Part shown: positions 1-5,820 of the stretch, one piece after another
Layout: each line of letters opens with the position of its first letter
Position numbering within the stretch: the stretch's first letter is position 1
NCBI GenBank assembly: GCA_900542255.1
Contig: UQMR01000053.1
Location: forward strand, 1-15,052
Reading direction: 5' to 3'
Length of the DNA stretch: 15,052 bases
Source of the DNA: an uncultured Porphyromonadaceae bacterium
Lineage (GTDB): Bacteria > Bacteroidota > Bacteroidia > Bacteroidales > Barnesiellaceae_A
Notes under the pieces: generated by a model
What the model was told of the DNA's origin: nothing
What the model saw: the letters and a program-made list of their open reading frames with translations, nothing else
The model's database searches: none
Translations under genes and position numbers: made by a program

Positions 1-1910
1 TTATAATACTGTGTAAGTCCCCAGCATAAATCGAATGAGTTTCTTATCCCTATGGCATATCTTACCATCAGCTGTGCCTTTCTATTCGGCTCTGTTATAA
101 TATTCATACTCTGTTCTAATGAATACATCTCCCGGGCGAAGTCATACCTGAAATCGGATTTCATTCCAATAGCCTTCGGGTCGGCACTGAACGGGTCGTA
201 TTTCATATAGACATTATGATGGTTTTTGTATGCACTGCTTACTTTCCCGAGATACTCCAAAGCCTCTTTATATCGCATATTACGAAGGCATTGTGTCCCC
301 ACAATATCATTCAGATAATCCTGCCCTGTATAACCACGGCTATTCAGAAAACGGTCAAAATCGCCTTGCGGATTACTTACTCTTCCGACATATTCGATTG
401 CCTTATCCACTCCTATGCTATCTATCATTTCAAAAAAGTGATTGCTGTAATCATATCTGTTGAATCTGTCAGAATAGCGATAGCCATTCATGGTATAACT
501 CTTTACATTCACACAACTGCAACTCATCTTATCATACACATCTTGCTGATTTACAAGGTTAAGCAACCTATTATCGGCCATATTTGCAAGTTGCAATGCA
601 CGGGTTGTCTTTCCGGCCTCAATCATTCGGGGGCACACCTCTGCCAGCAATATTCTACGCATCACATCGTTCCAGTAGTAGTAGCTCTCGCCGCTTAGCA
701 ACTTATATCCGCCGGCCGTTTCATCTCGGACATTATCATCGATACGATCCTTGATTTTTCTGTCCAACCAATGCAGCTGAGCCAATAATCTGTTTTCGTA
801 CGATGCGTTATAGGGCCGTAACTTGGCATCCAAATATATTCTGAACACCTCTATCGACTCGTCTATGTATGCCGATGATTTGCTATTCTCTGCCAATCCC
901 AATAGATAAGATGCTTTTGTCGCATTACCTTCCAAATCTGTCAAGAATGCAGCCGTGTAATACCACATGGCCGGATTATTGCTTTTACCTCCGCGAGCCA
1001 TTTTCAGGCATAAGGCATACAGTCTCCCACAATCAGCCGTTTTAATGAATTTATCTTTCCCATAAAATTCGCCCAACGGTTCGAGCTCTCTCACATACGA
1101 TTGCAACGTCTTTTCTATATAATTGCTATTGGGGGCATGCTCGCACACCATTTCCAAGGCATCGATAACCGATATTTTCTCTCCTGCCCGCTCCATACAA
1201 TACAGCATAGACCGTATATCGCCTATTTGAGCAAAATACTCGACAGCTCTCCGGGCATGGCCGGTATGAAACTCCGCACCGGCTATATACGGGCGGATAA
1301 GTTGTCGCATCAGATTATCCTCGGGCAAATGCGAGATTTCGCTCTCCCAAAGTTTTATACACGCTTCATATTCCGACAAGGAGAACAAAGCTCTTACCCC
1401 CTGCAACAGATATCTGTCTCTGAGCCGGGCATTTTTTTCAGACAGTGCCTTTTCCGCCACCTCGGCCAAAGTCATTCTTGCGCCAGTTTTCATGGAAGGA
1501 TAATACCAACGCGAATGGCGTTTCAAACGTATATACTCATTTGTCTTTGCCAGAAGCAGGAAATCCAGGATAGCAGTATCCTTCTTGGTAATCCATTCTA
1601 CAAATCCATTCTCATATTTAGCGTTCTTATTGTTACAAACAGCCTCATATTCTTCTAATGTCATTTCATATACTACCCTATATATCTCCTCCAACGATAT
1701 GGTCTCAGAGGTCAGTTTCTGCCACTCTTCGCAGTTCTTTCCGGCACCCGGATAACATCCTTCAATCGCCAGTTCGGGGTCGGGCCGATTATTGTAAACC
1801 CTATACATATAATATCCCCGCGGTGTGTACCATGCGTCCCAACAAGCCAATGCGTTATTGGCCGTAAGTAACGATATGAGACTAATTAAAAAGTATCTGA
1901 GAGATTTCAT
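1..1910 (-). CDS. Secreted hypothetical protein, C-terminus off the left edge
   Basis: The reading frame is open from an ATG at 1910 to the window edge, giving at least 636 residues and no stop. The N-terminus (basic MKSLR, a hydrophobic stretch of about 14 residues, then NALA before CWDAW) looks like a Sec signal peptide cut after Ala, so the mature protein should be in the periplasm or outer envelope. The rest is rich in short helical stretches with repeated Tyr, Leu and Ala spacing (for example phrases such as YEACIKLWESE and ALEYLGKVSSAY), which suggests a TPR-like solenoid, but I do not recognise a named family. The start overlaps the end of the upstream lipoprotein gene by 29 bp, so the two are almost certainly co-transcribed and translationally coupled, and the proteins probably act together. 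No catalytic motif is visible. Confidence 0.8.
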   Translation of the reverse strand, partial: MKSLRYFLISLISLLTANNALACWDAWYTPRGYYMYRVYNNRPDPELAIEGCYPGAGKNCEEWQKLTSETISLEEIYRVVYEMTLEEYEAVCNNKNAKYENGFVEWITKKDTAILDFLLLAKTNEYIRLKRHSRWYYPSMKTGARMTLAEVAEKALSEKNARLRDRYLLQGVRALFSLSEYEACIKLWESEISHLPEDNLMRQLIRPYIAGAEFHTGHARRAVEYFAQIGDIRSMLYCMERAGEKISVIDALEMVCEHAPNSNYIEKTLQSYVRELEPLGEFYGKDKFIKTADCGRLYALCLKMARGGKSNNPAMWYYTAAFLTDLEGNATKASYLLGLAENSKSSAYIDESIEVFRIYLDAKLRPYNASYENRLLAQLHWLDRKIKDRIDDNVRDETAGGYKLLSGESYYYWNDVMRRILLAEVCPRMIEAGKTTRALQLANMADNRLLNLVNQQDVYDKMSCSCVNVKSYTMNGYRYSDRFNRYDYSNHFFEMIDSIGVDKAIEYVGRVSNPQGDFDRFLNSRGYTGQDYLNDIVGTQCLRNMRYKEALEYLGKVSSAYKNHHNVYMKYDPFSADPKAIGMKSDFRYDFAREMYSLEQSMNIITEPNRKAQLMVRYAIGIRNSFDLCWGLTQYY

Positions 1911-2856
1911 GGTCTGTATAATTTTCAAGTTGCATTTCATCCAAGTGATATAATATATTTCCGCTGGCAGGTTTACCCAGATTCTGCTCTACGAGTCTCT
2001 TTACTTCAAGAATCTCGGCCGATGCAGGTCTTTCATATCTGACAAACTCATTATCCCGGCACTCTTTGTCATCGTATGGTACAATAGACACAAACTTATT
2101 GTTCCGGAACTTTACACCCCATCCGAAAACGGGATATGAGTAGTCTAACGGAATGGCATATCTTCTATGCTTCATATATGGCCTTACATCGTCGATATGC
2201 AGAATTGAATTACAAGTCTCCGTATCCTTCAATGCACCTGTATTATACAGCATCAGTACACCTCTATCTGCGGGAGGAGGAGTTTCCTGCAACTGGTGCA
2301 GCCTGACAGTTATGCTCAAATCCATACCCTTTGAGGACAACGAGTCTTTCACAATCCCGCACAATTTGCTGTAACTCTCTTTGGTAGTGCTTGTCCAATC
2401 GCAATCGAGCTGCATCTCATTGATTTTTCCGCATTCATTATAAGACGACATTGCCAACAATCGCTCCACAATCAGCGATGCAAACTCGGCTTCCCTACCG
2501 GCCATAGCCCGCAGCGCATCTATTGTAATGTATGTAACAGGGACGATTTCAAGATTACCCGGGACAGTGGTGGCAAATCGTGTTGTAGCGACAGGAACTA
2601 TCTCGGAGCTGCCGTTCAGAAAGTCTGGCTCCACAACAACATCGAACATGCGCAGGTAGATACGGCTAATATCGTGTCTTTTCATGAACGACACCGCGGT
2701 TGAATCGAGGTCAAAAACCGTCTTCCAATAATAAACCGAGTTGCGTTTCACCGCTTCCGTATAACGGTCATCCTTAGAGGCGTTTTCCCTATTTCCACAT
2801 CCCGTAAGAAGGGCTATTACAGCCCCTGTCAGGAGGACTCTGAATATATCTCTCAT
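1882..2856 (-). CDS. Lipoprotein of unknown function, possibly with a TIM-barrel-like domain
   Basis: This frame encodes 324 residues from the ATG at 2856. An in-frame TTG at 2868 is possible but lies only about 6 nt from the predicted transcription start, so I prefer the ATG. Residues 1-20 form a lipoprotein signal with lipobox LTGC and acylated Cys20. The residues after the Cys are not acidic, so outer-surface export is not evident. The body has a strand pattern (ISRIYLRMFDV, then EIVPVTYITID, then EMQLDCDWTS) that resembles the successive beta strands of TIM-barrel glycoside-hydrolase-like proteins. The D-C-D-W segment is where such folds place active-site acids. That resemblance is inference only. 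It is followed, with a 29-bp overlap, by the large secreted protein gene, and its promoter carries the paired repeats also found before the LytTR gene. Confidence 0.85.
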   Translation of the reverse strand: MRDIFRVLLTGAVIALLTGCGNRENASKDDRYTEAVKRNSVYYWKTVFDLDSTAVSFMKRHDISRIYLRMFDVVVEPDFLNGSSEIVPVATTRFATTVPGNLEIVPVTYITIDALRAMAGREAEFASLIVERLLAMSSYNECGKINEMQLDCDWTSTTKESYSKLCGIVKDSLSSKGMDLSITVRLHQLQETPPPADRGVLMLYNTGALKDTETCNSILHIDDVRPYMKHRRYAIPLDYSYPVFGWGVKFRNNKFVSIVPYDDKECRDNEFVRYERPASAEILEVKRLVEQNLGKPASGNILYHLDEMQLENYTDHEISQILFN

Positions 2857-2880
2857 ATAGTCTTGCAATTATTTTTCATG

Positions 2881-2888
2881 CAAATTTA
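2881..2888 (-). promoter_or_regulatory. -7 box of the lipoprotein operon
   Basis: On the minus strand this reads TAAATTTG, a match to the Bacteroidetes -7 consensus TAnnTTTG. No TTG is found 19 nt upstream, so the promoter lacks a good -33 element and probably needs an activator. Transcription would start near 2875, leaving a leader of roughly 19 nt before the ATG at 2856. Confidence 0.6.
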
Positions 2889-2928
2889 TAAAACGGAAAC
2901 GGCACAGGCTGGTGCTTTTCATCCCGAC

Positions 2929-2961
2929 TGTATGAAATCATTTTGCGGGTGTATGAAATAT
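2929..2961 (-). promoter_or_regulatory. Paired direct repeats, probable LytTR operator of the lipoprotein operon
   Basis: Two direct copies of TGTATGAAAT (plus-strand reading) begin at 2929 and 2950, exactly 21 bp apart, about two helical turns. The nearer copy starts 48 bp from the edge of the -7 box. LytTR-domain regulators are known to bind pairs of short direct repeats with about 21-bp spacing. The same arrangement occurs before the LytTR gene at 4639-4672. The repeats and spacing are seen directly; the binding protein is inferred. Confidence 0.6.
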
Positions 2962-3109
2962 CCTTCACCGCATCATTTCATCATGCTGCCATTTTTGCGA
3001 GACTGCATCTATCCCGTTATCATCATCGACTCGGTCCGTTTTGCCATCAGCATTTTGCCGAGCCGACTCTCCGGGTATCGCAAACTCCCGGCTCTTCAAT
3101 AAGGATATA

Positions 3110-3300
3110 AAGCAAGCGGTGTCGGCAAGGAATAGAATGCAGCCTCTGCCAACACCGCTTTTACGAAAGAAGATTTGATTTCGGGCCTGTGAAGGAGAAA
3201 GCCCGGGAAGAGTCGCACCCCTCAGCGGCTGACGTGCCACAGCCGGTAAGCCCCTACTGGCGTGACGCAGCCTATCTACCCCTCAAAATAGGCCTACACG
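3110..3300. other. Intergenic region with several hairpins, function unknown
   Basis: The stretch 2869-3306 has no convincing gene. Beyond the promoter and operator of the lipoprotein operon it contains inverted repeats: a 14-bp class stem at 3116-3158, a CGGGC/GCCCG stem around 3181-3205, an imperfect CCGGTA/TAC-GGC type stem around 3241-3260, and GCCTAT/ATAGGC at 3270-3293. It could be the 3' untranslated region and terminator of the 4209-3307 operon, or a structured RNA. I do not recognise an Rfam class in it. Confidence 0.35.
3116..3158. terminator. Strong hairpin between the two envelope transcription units
   Basis: GCGGTGTCGGCAAGG pairs with CCTCTGCCAACACCGC across a loop of about 13 nt. 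The plus-strand side is followed by TTTTA and the minus-strand side by TTTATA. It lies downstream of the minus-strand operon that ends at 3307 and upstream of the next minus-strand promoter, which is the right place for a terminator. The weak T-runs keep confidence moderate. Confidence 0.45.
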
Positions 3301-3306
3301 TATAAT

Positions 3307-4209
3307 TTATCTCTTCCTCCAAACAATATAACTTGTATTCTCGGGCAATCTTCTACGCCCCGTGTAATAATTTTCATCTCCGAATTCGTGGGTCGTACCG
3401 TTCTCGTCAACTGCCCAGCCATAAGCCGATGACCCGACAAGATATACCGCCTGATTTACACCCATATCGGCCAATGCCTGCGCAAAATCGTGGAACGACT
3501 CGGCCGTACCCGTCTCTACCATAAATATCTCACCGAGACGGTCGCATATCGCTCTTCTGACAGACTTCCCCTTGGGCTCATTATCAATCACCTGCCCATC
3601 TTTTACGAGGGGATACTGTCTAAAAAAATAGCCACCGCACTCGGTCGCCTCTTCAAAAAGAGAGGTATTATCGGCCACCCCGACAATCACCTTGCCACGG
3701 ATAGATGCACAAAATCCCTTTTTCGACAAACCCCACGCCTTAGGCTCGCCATTCAGTACAAAGGCACCTACAATTCCGCCATTATCGGCTCTCACATCTG
3801 CTGCCTGAGCTACATATACGACACTTGTATCGGCTTTATCCATTCGGCCAATGTGCAACGACATCTCGGCATTATGAGGAATATATATCCTGATGGGAAT
3901 ATCATTGATTAGAGTATCGCGAATCTCTGTAAATCCTGTTGCCAACGAATCGACACGCCGCCCTATCCATTGCTGTGGTTCTACCGGCTCGGGCAATTTC
4001 ACAGGGTCAAACAAGGCCGGTTCGGGTTGTTTCAATTCCACAACCGCCTCCTCCTTATGCCTTATTGAAAACAGCATGATTACACCGATTGCAACAACCC
4101 CCAGAACAGAGAGGGTGATAATCCATATACGGCGCGGCCAGTGATTCTTGCTTTCTCCTTCACCTATAATGCGAATTTGGTCATCTCGGATTTCTTTAAG
4201 TTCTTTCAT
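3307..4209 (-). CDS. Membrane-anchored phosphodiester-glycosidase-like (NAGPA-type) protein with altered motif
   Basis: This 300-residue protein has a short basic cytoplasmic N-terminus, one transmembrane helix at about residues 28-48, and a periplasmic domain. From about residue 130 the layout resembles the phosphodiester glycosidase family related to the NAGPA 'uncovering enzyme': a strand ending in DVRADNGG, a GAFVLNGEPKAWG segment, then SVRRAICD near 217-223, and a final strand QAVYLVGSS at about 253-261. In that family the last strand normally ends in a conserved D-G-G-G-S motif; here it reads VGSS, so catalysis may be lost or changed. The gene starts 2 nt after the LytTR stop codon, so it belongs to the same transcript. 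It may be a sensor or partner of that regulator. The family assignment is from pattern memory and should be tested by HMM search. Confidence 0.7.
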   Translation of the reverse strand: MKELKEIRDDQIRIIGEGESKNHWPRRIWIITLSVLGVVAIGVIMLFSIRHKEEAVVELKQPEPALFDPVKLPEPVEPQQWIGRRVDSLATGFTEIRDTLINDIPIRIYIPHNAEMSLHIGRMDKADTSVVYVAQAADVRADNGGIVGAFVLNGEPKAWGLSKKGFCASIRGKVIVGVADNTSLFEEATECGGYFFRQYPLVKDGQVIDNEPKGKSVRRAICDRLGEIFMVETGTAESFHDFAQALADMGVNQAVYLVGSSAYGWAVDENGTTHEFGDENYYTGRRRLPENTSYIVWRKR

Positions 4210-4211
4210 AA

Positions 4212-4574
4212 CTATTTCATCTCCTTTTCCAATAGCTCTTTCAACTGTTTCAGTGCCTCTTTGGATGCAGTCACGGTATGATTAAACGAAGCCACATCCG
4301 AAAGTATCAACTTCTGTTTGGGAATATTGATGTAGTAGATGTAGGAGCGGTTAATAATAAGACTCTTACCAATACGGATAAAACTATTTCCATCGCTACC
4401 CAACTGGGAAGAAATCATCTTTTCGATTTGCCCCAACTGGTACGAAATCATACGCACCTCATTATCCGTCTGTACAAGCGTAGAATAGTTTCCGTCCGAT
4501 GCTATATAGACGATTCTATCCGATGCTATACGAACCAAGTCGAGAGAGGTCGATATGACTAATTGTTTTTTCAT
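4212..4574 (-). CDS. LytTR-domain DNA-binding transcriptional regulator
   Basis: The protein has 120 residues from the ATG at 4574 and consists of little more than one LytTR domain, with no receiver domain. Typical features are the early segment DRIVYIASDGNYSTL, the IGQLGQIEKMI-type helix region, and the SFIRIGKSLIINRSYI segment that matches the 'F.rihrs.lvN..yI' core of LytTR proteins. A longer in-frame start at 4616 is excluded because it lies upstream of the promoter at 4592-4622. The gene heads a two-gene unit with the membrane protein that follows. Because it lacks a phosphorylation domain, its activity may be set by that membrane partner or by amount. Paired repeats before its own promoter suggest autoregulation. 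Confidence 0.85.
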   Translation of the reverse strand: MKKQLVISTSLDLVRIASDRIVYIASDGNYSTLVQTDNEVRMISYQLGQIEKMISSQLGSDGNSFIRIGKSLIINRSYIYYINIPKQKLILSDVASFNHTVTASKEALKQLKELLEKEMK

Positions 4575-4591
4575 TCTATTGATATCCCAAG

Positions 4592-4622
4592 CAAATGTAG
4601 CCAGGTTTATCCACATGGCAAA
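4592..4622 (-). promoter_or_regulatory. Promoter of the LytTR operon
   Basis: On the minus strand TTTG (4619-4622) is followed after exactly 19 nt by TACATTTG (4592-4599), an excellent match to the Bacteroidetes -33 and -7 elements. Transcription should start near 4586, about 12 nt before the ATG at 4574, which fixes the start codon choice. Confidence 0.75.
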
Positions 4623-4638
4623 GCTATATTCGTGAGAA

Positions 4639-4672
4639 TGTATGAAATAACTCTCTAAGTGTACGAAATAAC
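4639..4672 (-). promoter_or_regulatory. Paired direct repeats, probable LytTR autoregulatory site
   Basis: TGTATGAAATAAC at 4639 and TGTACGAAATAAC at 4660 are direct repeats with a 21-bp period. The nearer one starts 47 bp from the edge of the -7 box, within 1 bp of the arrangement before the lipoprotein operon. The 107 bp between this site and the first CRISPR remnant (4681-4787) show nothing else I can support. Confidence 0.6.
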
Positions 4673-4787
4673 ATTATCTCCCCCAATTACAAAACGCAAT
4701 TCCTATTTAATCAGCCCCCAAACCTTGTTTCTAATCCTCGCACCGCTCACCGGCTCTCTATATTTCTGATTATCAATATATTCAACA

Positions 4788-4961
4788 TGATTACATACAG
4801 CCTGTGGCCGAATTACTGTAACACCCCAAATGTTGTGATTGGATGAATTTTTGTATCTTTACATAAGATTGGAGGCGGCTCGGCATAGCCATCGCTGAAA
4901 ACTTCGTTTTCGCTTGGCTCTGCTCTCTCCTTTCACTATCTTTGATGTGATTACATACAGC
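4788..4961 (+). CRISPR. Outlying CRISPR remnant: decayed repeat, one spacer, one split repeat
   Basis: The last 14 nt of the array repeat (TGATTACATACAGC) occur at 4788-4801, with only scattered matches further left, so this repeat has decayed. A 30-bp spacer follows at 4802-4831, the same length as all regular spacers. A full repeat then begins at 4832 (29 nt, one change, T to G at repeat position 10), is interrupted by 83 bp, and resumes for its last 18 nt at 4944-4961. The orientation is that of the main array, so this is the upstream, probably oldest, end of one original array. Confidence 0.88.
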
Positions 4962-5155
4962 GAGGTGTTTGGCATGTCTATTAATACAGCAGGAAAAGCA
5001 ACAGCAGGCCTATATGAAAACTGCTCCTGTCCCCACCATTGGTCACACCATTGTATGTCGGGGCATGCTGATTTTATACGCTCTTGCAAGTCCATGAAGA
5101 GGCGTGAGTGCAAAGACTGGCCGTCTTTGCATTTTGAAAAACATGTACAGTTCAT
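4859..5155 (-). pseudogene. Truncated phage gene downstream of gpG, fused to CRISPR repeat
   Basis: The frame gives 98 residues, but only about the first 64 are phage sequence (5155 to 4962). The remainder is an accidental reading of the split CRISPR repeat and its insertion. The phage part has the segment DIQWCDQWWGQEQF followed by RPAVAFPAVLIDM, which I recall from small proteins following gpG in Bacteroidetes Mu-like prophages; their function is unknown. The ATG at 5155 overlaps the gpG stop by 4 nt (ATGA), but family members usually start near the second Met (5095). The full protein would be about twice as long. Confidence 0.65.
4861..4943. mobile_element. 83-bp MITE-like insertion in a CRISPR repeat (copy 1)
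   Basis: The insertion lies between repeat positions 29 and 30. It differs from the copy at 6681-6763 at only 4 of 83 positions. Its right end repeats the TATCTTT found at the insertion point, which looks like a 7-bp target duplication or part of the element. It has a central GAAAAC/GTTTTC hairpin. It carries TTG (4914-4916), 20 nt, then TATCTTTG across the junction (4937-4944), so the promoter-like sequence of the repeat is restored. It encodes no protein. I believe similar short sequences are dispersed in Bacteroidales genomes, but that is from memory. Confidence 0.65.
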
Positions 5156-5685
5156 GACATTAAAATTTTATTTAGTTCTCGTTCTACAATACCTGCAACC
5201 TTGGCTGTAAGCTCGCGGCTATCTCCCATGAATTGCCTTCTGGGTATGATGATATTATCTCCCACTCTCTTGAGCGCGAGAAATTTGTACATCTCCGTGC
5301 CTGTATCCTTGAATCGTGCCCAAAAGAAGCGTTTCATACGAGGCGTGACGGTGATACGGCCTCCGAAATTGTGTATCGCAGCGTATGTAGCATCGTTATA
5401 TGCAATAGCTTTGAAAGGCTCGTACCGGTGCTTATTGGCGTTCATAAGATTTTGTTCTCTCGATAGCAACGGTGTATACTTCGCGTCAGCTCCTTTGCCA
5501 TACTTTTGTCGCAAAGTAGTCTTCCAAGGATGCAGACCTCCGTCTACAAAACCGCCTTGCCGGAAGTTGTCTTTTGCATGGTTTTCCATAGCCACTGAGA
5601 CCTTTAGCGGTATGGTACGGCGCAGTGCTTTCTGTATTTCGGCGGGCTTTTGTGTTAAAAGTCTTGAAAATTCATCGGGTGTCAT
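5152..5685 (-). CDS. Phage virion morphogenesis protein, Mu gpG-like
   Basis: This intact 177-residue protein resembles the phage virion morphogenesis family (Mu gpG type), which acts in capsid assembly. Visible family marks are an N-terminal helical region, a central GGLHPWKTTLRQKYGKG segment, then YAAIHNFGGRITVTPRMKRFFWA and near the end IIIPRRQFMGDS. The gene follows the head-protein/toxin gene by 104 bp and overlaps the next phage gene by 4 nt, the usual order in Mu-like phages. It is the only complete unfused phage gene in the fragment. With no other phage functions present it probably has no role for the host. Confidence 0.82.
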   Translation of the reverse strand: MTPDEFSRLLTQKPAEIQKALRRTIPLKVSVAMENHAKDNFRQGGFVDGGLHPWKTTLRQKYGKGADAKYTPLLSREQNLMNANKHRYEPFKAIAYNDATYAAIHNFGGRITVTPRMKRFFWARFKDTGTEMYKFLALKRVGDNIIIPRRQFMGDSRELTAKVAGIVERELNKILMS

Positions 5686-5703
5686 GATTTTTTTGCGATT
5701 TTG

Positions 5704-5735
5704 TTTGGTTTGTAACGCAGCATATGCTATATTTG
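5704..5735 (+). promoter_or_regulatory. Candidate plus-strand promoter between toxin and gpG genes
   Basis: TTTG (5704-5707) is followed after 20 nt by TATATTTG (5728-5735), a Bacteroidetes-type promoter pointing right, opposite to all phage genes. A terminator-like hairpin with seven T residues ends at 5820, so a short transcript is possible. Confidence 0.45.
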
Positions 5736-5740
5736 TGACA

Positions 5741-5820
5741 TGGGCGGGTAAGGATTGGTAACGGTTCTTACCTGTTGTCCATATCCGACCTACTCTAATT
5801 TTGAGAGGCCGGATTTTTTT
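5741..5820 (+). ncRNA. Candidate 80-nt small RNA antisense to the toxin gene end
   Basis: A promoter match at 5704-5735 and an intrinsic-terminator-like structure at 5784-5820 (TCCGACCT region pairing with AGGCCGGA, then seven T) would delimit an RNA of about 80 nt. It contains an additional GGTAAG/CTTACC hairpin at about 5746-5771. It would overlap the last codons of the toxin gene on the other strand. The T-run also encodes Lys codons of that gene, so the terminator could be coincidental. Confidence 0.3.

Noticed and set aside
2965..3240. Minus-strand frame of 91 codons in the intergenic region
   Set aside because: It runs through the hairpins and the LytTR operator, has no family-like pattern and contains the promoter-side repeats, so it is most likely not a gene.
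3110..3300. Cobalamin or TPP riboswitch, RNase P or SRP RNA in the hairpin region
   Set aside because: The conserved cores I looked for (B12 box, CTGAGA-type TPP core, RNase P and SRP signatures) are not present on either strand.
4575..4616. Upstream start for the LytTR gene at 4616
   Set aside because: The promoter at 4592-4622 places the transcript start downstream of this codon.
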